A stretch of 64,000 nucleotides of DNA, taken from contig NW_024086423.1 of assembly GCF_009730915.1 (NCBI RefSeq), positions 107,525-171,524 on the forward strand. Reading direction: 5' to 3'. Every line of letters begins with the position of its first letter. Position 1 is the first letter of the stretch. Positions 59,151 to 64,000 of this stretch are shown piece by piece. The stretch is from Dioscorea cayenensis subsp. rotundata (Eukaryota > Streptophyta > Magnoliopsida > Dioscoreales > Dioscoreaceae). The position numbers were made by a program, and so were the translations under genes. Below the pieces are notes generated by a model. It made no database searches. It was not told the DNA's origin and saw nothing but the letters and a program-made list of their open reading frames with translations.

Positions 59151-61385
59151 ATGGGCCATGGTTGTCTGGGAATGGATAGGGTGCTGCCGAGGAGGTTCTC
59201 GCCTTCAGTGAGTCCTCTACTGCTCCCAAGGCGTGGTTTTTCCCTGCCTGAAGCTCCACTCTTTACTTTGATTCCCAGGATCAAGGCCTTCCTGTGCCTT
59301 GCCAAGAAGAGTGATTCTCCTCCCTATGGCCAAACAGTTCTCAAACAGAGCATTTTGGATGATGCGAATGGATTTGAAGATGCATCAGAAGAAGTAGCTG
59401 AGAACGATGGTAGTGATGAATTTGAAGAAGAAAGAGGGAGTTTGGAGGAAGAGTTCATTGAGGATTTGGATGATGGTAAGGCTGATTTCTCACATCCTTA
59501 TGAAGCATGTATTTCTTTCTTTATTATTATTATTATTATTTTTTTTTTGCGCTTCTAAGTTCAAAATCCCTGTCTTTTTCACTGTTCTGAAGGCTGGATT
59601 GCATTTTAACATTTGTTGGTAACTTTTTCTGGGTGATTAAATTTTGCCTGTTCTGGTCATAAAGTTTCAGAACAAGAAATCAATGTGTATCTTGTTTTTT
59701 CAATGCAGATATGCTGTCATGGAGTCATGGTTTATCTTTATAAAAAAGGTCTTTTATGTGGTTTTTTGGTAGTTAAGTACACAACTATGGGATGGTTAAG
59801 TGAATGAGATTGAACTTAGTTGTTTCTTCTTCAAATTATGTAGGCAACCATGTTTCATCATTCAAGATACACTTTGGATAATATTGCAGTTAGAGACAAT
59901 TATATTGTTTTATTGAATTTGTTCCCATTGAAGATTGTGTGGAAATCAACCAGTTAAAACCACAAGTGTAAAATGAACACCTTCATGATTTTTGGATTGA
60001 CTGAGCTCTTCACTGGGTTTTATTCATGTAGAGATTTTGATGGAAGATGATGAAGATTTCGAAGATGACTTTGAGGCTGATGTTGACAATGTTAATGTAA
60101 GTATTTGCTTGCTCAGTTCTTCCTCACTAGTGTTATTACTCTTTTTTTTCTTATAATTTGTAAAGACAACATGTGTGCACAAAATTACAGGTTTAATTTC
60201 TTTAGAATTCAAGCTTTTAATTCAACTTGGATCTTCTGAAGGTTGGAGATGGAGTTGGTGGAGGTGGTGTTTCTCTTGCTGGTACATGGTGGGACAAAAA
60301 GGCATTGTCTATTGCAGAAGAGGTCTCGATGTTATTTGACGGTGACTTGAAGCTATATGCTTTCAAAACATCTGCAAATTCCAGTATCCGTGTGCGCATT
60401 GAAAAACTCTCTAATAAGTAAGTGATTTACAATGGTACAAGTTTTTATCAAAATATTTCTGCTTCCCCCATTTCAACCAATTTCTTGTTTACAATTCCTC
60501 ATTTGAAGCTCCAATTCTTTTAGAATGAGACTGCACATGCTACTGATGCATTAGATTTCTAGATGTTTTTTACATGAATCCTGCTGTTCCTGAGATCTTT
60601 CAAAGAATTGTCCAGGTTTTGTATCTAACCAAACATAATTCACAGGTCCAGTTCTCCTAGCATGGCTGATATTCAGGCATTTTCTTCTGAATATCGAGCA
60701 CGTTTGGATGAAGCTGAGCTTGCTGGAACTGTACCGGTAAACATATCATTGGAGGTAATCTTTTAACTTTTTATGAATTATTGTGATCTTATATCTTGCA
60801 ATTTATGGATGTTATGTATGTTATACCAGATATATAATTTGGGCCCAATGCAACCCAAAAGCTTAAGTTTATAAGATGAGAAACTCACACTTAAATATCT
60901 AAGTCCACATTTTCCATACTAACTAATGGAGAACTATTAGTTAGTATGCAAAGCTTTCTGAGAAAAATTGAAGGTTCCACTCTGTTTTTTTCATTGAACA
61001 ATTAATTACTATCTAAATGCTTAAAAAACTAAACAATGCATTGTCCTTGCAAACATTTCATAGTAACATATCCTGCCTGTCATCAATCTAGGTGTCATCT
61101 CCTGGAGTTGAAAGAGTTGTTCGAATTCCTGAAGATCTCGACCGCTTCAAAGACCGTCCCATGTATGTGAAGTACACTGCTGATGGTGATCAAGAATCCG
61201 ATGGTATCTTCAGGCTCATCTCATTTGATCTGGACTTGTGCAATTGCACTTGGGGAATTGCAGATGTGAAGAAGAACAGACAGCAAGCAGGCAAAGGTAG
61301 ACCTTTAAACAATAAACAAAGAGAATGGAGGCTACAAACTTCTTTTGATTCGTTGCGCATTGTTCGATTACATTCAGACTGTTAA
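59151..61385 (+). CDS. Chloroplast RimP-like ribosome maturation factor
   Basis: Five exons (59151-59475, 60032-60096, 60242-60417, 60646-60754, 61092-61385) give 322 residues with phase intact. The first ~60 residues are basic and Ser/Leu/Pro-rich, like a plastid transit peptide (RVLPRRFSPSVSPLLLPRRG). A strongly acidic stretch (EEVAENDGSDEFEEE, then EDDEDFEDDFEAD) follows. The RimP (YhbC/UPF0090) N-terminal domain starts around WWDKKALSIAEE and includes YAFKTSANSSIRVRIEKLSN, MADIQAFSSEYRARLDEAEL and EVSSPGVERVVRIPEDLDRF; the C-terminal part ends LRIVRLHSDC. Bacterial RimP helps mature the 30S subunit, so a role in plastid small-subunit assembly is inferred. The start has good context (AGCCATGGG). 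Confidence 0.9.
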
Positions 61386-62897
61386 TTAAATTAATCCTTG
61401 AGATTATAAACAATCACAAAGTGATAAAGAGTTATCAAACTGTGAGCAATTTCCACATTGCAATGTATTTACAAGCCAACGGTCAGTATCATCAGTGAAT
61501 AACATTTGTGCTTGTCAATAGAATGAATTCACTACCTTGATATATATATATATTCTTTTGATTTAGCCGTAAACGTGTCATTTTGTTGTTTAATGATTAA
61601 ACATCATGCCTAACATTCTTTCACAAGTTATAGTGACTTATTAATCCGGTCAGACAACATACACGTCTACAAGATTAGCATGAATCAAACCGAGGATCTA
61701 TAGCAACTAGAATGGAGAACAATGGACAAATAATATTGTTATAATATCATTATACATGATACAAGGTTTCGAACCTCCGCCTGCTCACCACTACCATGTG
61801 ACTATCCATTGTGTTCCGCAGTGGTTGTATAATGTATCTTTCATATTTAATGATAACATTTTTTATTTCATAAAATAATATGTCCATTTGTGTAATGTAT
61901 CCTAATAGGGAAGGAATTTGGCTCATCTCTCTATCCATATTTTTATATAATTTTATTGGTATGATGGTGATATATTCCAACTTTTGTTTATCCTACTCTG
62001 TTTGGGTGCTTGGTCTTCTAATGCTTTGATTCAGTTCTATAAATTGACAAAGAAAAAGCTGAATGCTAACCCTTTAATGCAAGCTCAGATTGGCCATTAA
62101 AGTCTAATCAAGGTTTTAAACGTGTATAAAGTTAATTTAAATGGTGGTCCTTGTGTGAGAAAAATTTTGTATAAGCTTGTGGTCCTTGGTTTCCTCTGCT
62201 TTTAGAAATATACTTATGCTGTTCGCTTTTAGTGTGAACAGGATTCCATGTGATTATGAAAATTATTTAATTTAATTAATTTTTTAAAAAGCATTTAAAG
62301 CAAAAATATATTTTGAAAGAATTTATTACTTATTAATTTCCTAATAAAAATTTATGTATATGTATTATATAGCCTTCTATACAAAATTCATAAATAAATC
62401 AGCCAAATCAAGCAGAATCATGTAATTTCTGGTATTATATTGGGTGTTAAAATAAATAAATAAATAAAATTATGAGAAGTTGTGGAAAACTTTATATTTA
62501 GTTGAGATATTCAGTTCTGATTTTTGATTCTGAATAATTATAAATTGTTGAATTCTCTCCAACAAATTGTTATTCTTGTTATTCAAATTGTATAAAAGTC
62601 CACTTATCACAAAATTATATTCCAAAGAGTACTGATATTTAAATTGTCATAATTTCAAAACCAAAAATGATATTAAATGAATCAAATTTATGGCATGAAA
62701 CTCAAAATTCAATATTTCAGTTATTCTTTGAAAATATTTATATAGACGGATATATATCTAGGTCATTATAAATATAGTACATATATGTTATATATATATG
62801 TGTATAGTAATATCGTCCGCTGGAGTTCAGTGATCCCACGCCCAAGAATAATTAAACGTCTATAAATTTCTATCTATAATACACAAAAAATGGTTTT

Positions 62898-62937
<40 letters not shown>

Positions 62938-62940
62938 CCT
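61386..62940. other. AT-rich 3' flank and intergenic DNA
   Basis: No gene was seen. (AT)n runs lie at about 61542-61551, 62790-62800 and 62906-62936, and an (AAAT)n run at about 62450-62467. Confidence 0.55.
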
Positions 62941-64000
62941 TCATTTTCATAAACACACAAGCTATACATGCATAGAAAAGGAATGATACAAAGAAGCCTT
63001 TGAAAGTTCAAAAGCCTTGTTACAGCGCCATGCTTTCTTCAGATGTTGTAGAAGCTTGAAGTTGATGTGGAGTTTGTTGATGGCAGGACATCAATGGTAA
63101 AGAGATGTGAAGGGTATTCAGAGGTAAAGACCTGGTAATTAAGCTTCCTGGCCAGCCTCATGTTAGCTTCAAGCAGTAGTTGGTATAAGTTAGATGTAGA
63201 TGAAAAGTGGCTGGAAGAAGCCTTTTACTACTTTGTTGAAGCTCAAGAAACCCTCATCACAAACCCCTCACTTCTAGGCTTTTCCAATGGAGGTTTATTT
63301 CTTTTTTTCTTTGTTTTTTTTTTCAAAATTTAATTTTTTGATGCTATGATGGAAAAAGAAAAGTTTTCACATCTTGTTCTTGGACTGCTTTGATTTCAGT
63401 TATGCCTTTTATTCGTTAATGTTTCTGGTTTGTTGATGATTCATATGATGCTTTCTAATGAGGTTTGCTTTGCAGCCTGTTTTCTATGTGAAATTTGTAT
63501 TATGCTATGATGTAGTAAAAGAAAGTTTCATTCCTTTGTTCTGGACTTTAGAGATTTAGTTTTTGTTTTTATTTGTTTTGTTATGGGTGTTCTTTTCTGG
63601 TATTCTGATTGTATGAAATCTCTAACGAAGGTAAGTTTGTTGCCTGGGTTTTTCTATGGAATTCTGGGTTTTGTTCTTATTTAAATGGTTGATGCTATGG
63701 ATGTGGTAAGAGAGAGTTTTCATCTTATTTATTTGTTATGTTATTGTTCTGTGCTTCCAAAGCATTCTGATTAATATGTAGCTTTGTTGTGTATTAATTT
63801 TTAATTGTTCTCCAAAAGATCTTGTTTCTTGTTTCTTTTCCATCCTTTGTTTCATGTACTTTTCATTCTATTTTTATTAATTTTTCCTCTTGAATTCTTG
63901 TTACGTGAATGATCTTATACAATGAAGTTTCTAGAACAGTACTGTATTTACATTAAAATTACTGACTGGATTCTAACTCTATCAGTCACACTTTTACTTT
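62941..64000 (+). other. Exon-like stretch of unknown nature at 63.0-63.3 kb
   Basis: About 63040-63290 has a more coding-like composition than its surroundings. Two overlapping plus-strand readings look plausible: DVEFVDGRTSMVKRCEGYSE near 63062 and, in another frame, DVDEKWLEEAFYYFVEAQET near 63198, the latter running to GFSNGG before GTTTATT. I recognise neither. A TATA-like (AT)n array precedes it and T-rich, intron-like DNA follows to the window edge. It may be the first exon of a gene that continues beyond the window, or a non-coding transcript. Confidence 0.3.

Noticed and set aside
1-64000. tRNA genes, rRNA genes and CRISPR arrays
   Set aside because: Scanning by eye for B-box pairs, rRNA cores and spaced direct repeats gave only the two SINEs and the tandem arrays listed.

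Overview
The window is nuclear DNA of a flowering plant. It is AT-rich, the genes carry many short exons with GT-AG introns, and they are separated by transposon debris. A yam (Dioscorea) is a reasonable guess because of a geminivirus-like insertion, but that is inference; the cellular genes only say angiosperm. All gene models were built by hand from splice sites and family resemblance, and every complete model closes with codon phase intact.

Layout. 1-20 kb: a decaying cluster of small Ulp1-type (C48) SUMO-protease-like genes. It holds the 3' part of one copy (1-2817), a copy broken by about 5.4 kb of inserted DNA (3.6-5.7 and 11.1-12.15 kb), and one intact copy (15565-17862) followed by nine 195-bp tandem repeats. 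The broken copy is fused by deletion to a pseudogene of a DUF218 gene (12.15-13.65 kb) whose intact version lies at 20982-23582, so a ULP + DUF218 block was duplicated. The inserted DNA holds MITEs, a fragment of a PpiC/rhodanese gene, and an ancient geminivirus-like segment (7.1-8.26 kb).

20-30 kb: DUF218 membrane protein, TRMT11-type tRNA guanine-N2 methyltransferase (23995-27829, +) and a pathogen-related protein gene (28116-29496, -) with a SINE in its first intron. A lone last exon of a second pathogen-related gene sits at 31.3 kb.

30-52 kb: gene-poor. A 1.28-kb Pack-MULE (32854-34137) carries a histone H2B fragment and seems to sit inside a Stowaway MITE. A LAZ1/TMEM184-like gene (35976-40204, -) has a 5'-UTR intron. 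A second SINE of the same family is at 43.1 kb with a 13-bp target duplication. A 6.3-kb Mutator-like element (44306-50625; 9-bp target duplication) carries decayed plant-mobile-domain-like, Ulp1-like and MuDR-like coding remnants.

52-64 kb: GUX-type xylan glucuronosyltransferase (52549-55339, +) converging on a pectin methylesterase (55881-57524, -), both acting on cell-wall polysaccharides, then a plastid RimP-like ribosome maturation factor (59151-61385, +). The last 2.6 kb holds AT-rich DNA and one unexplained exon-like stretch.
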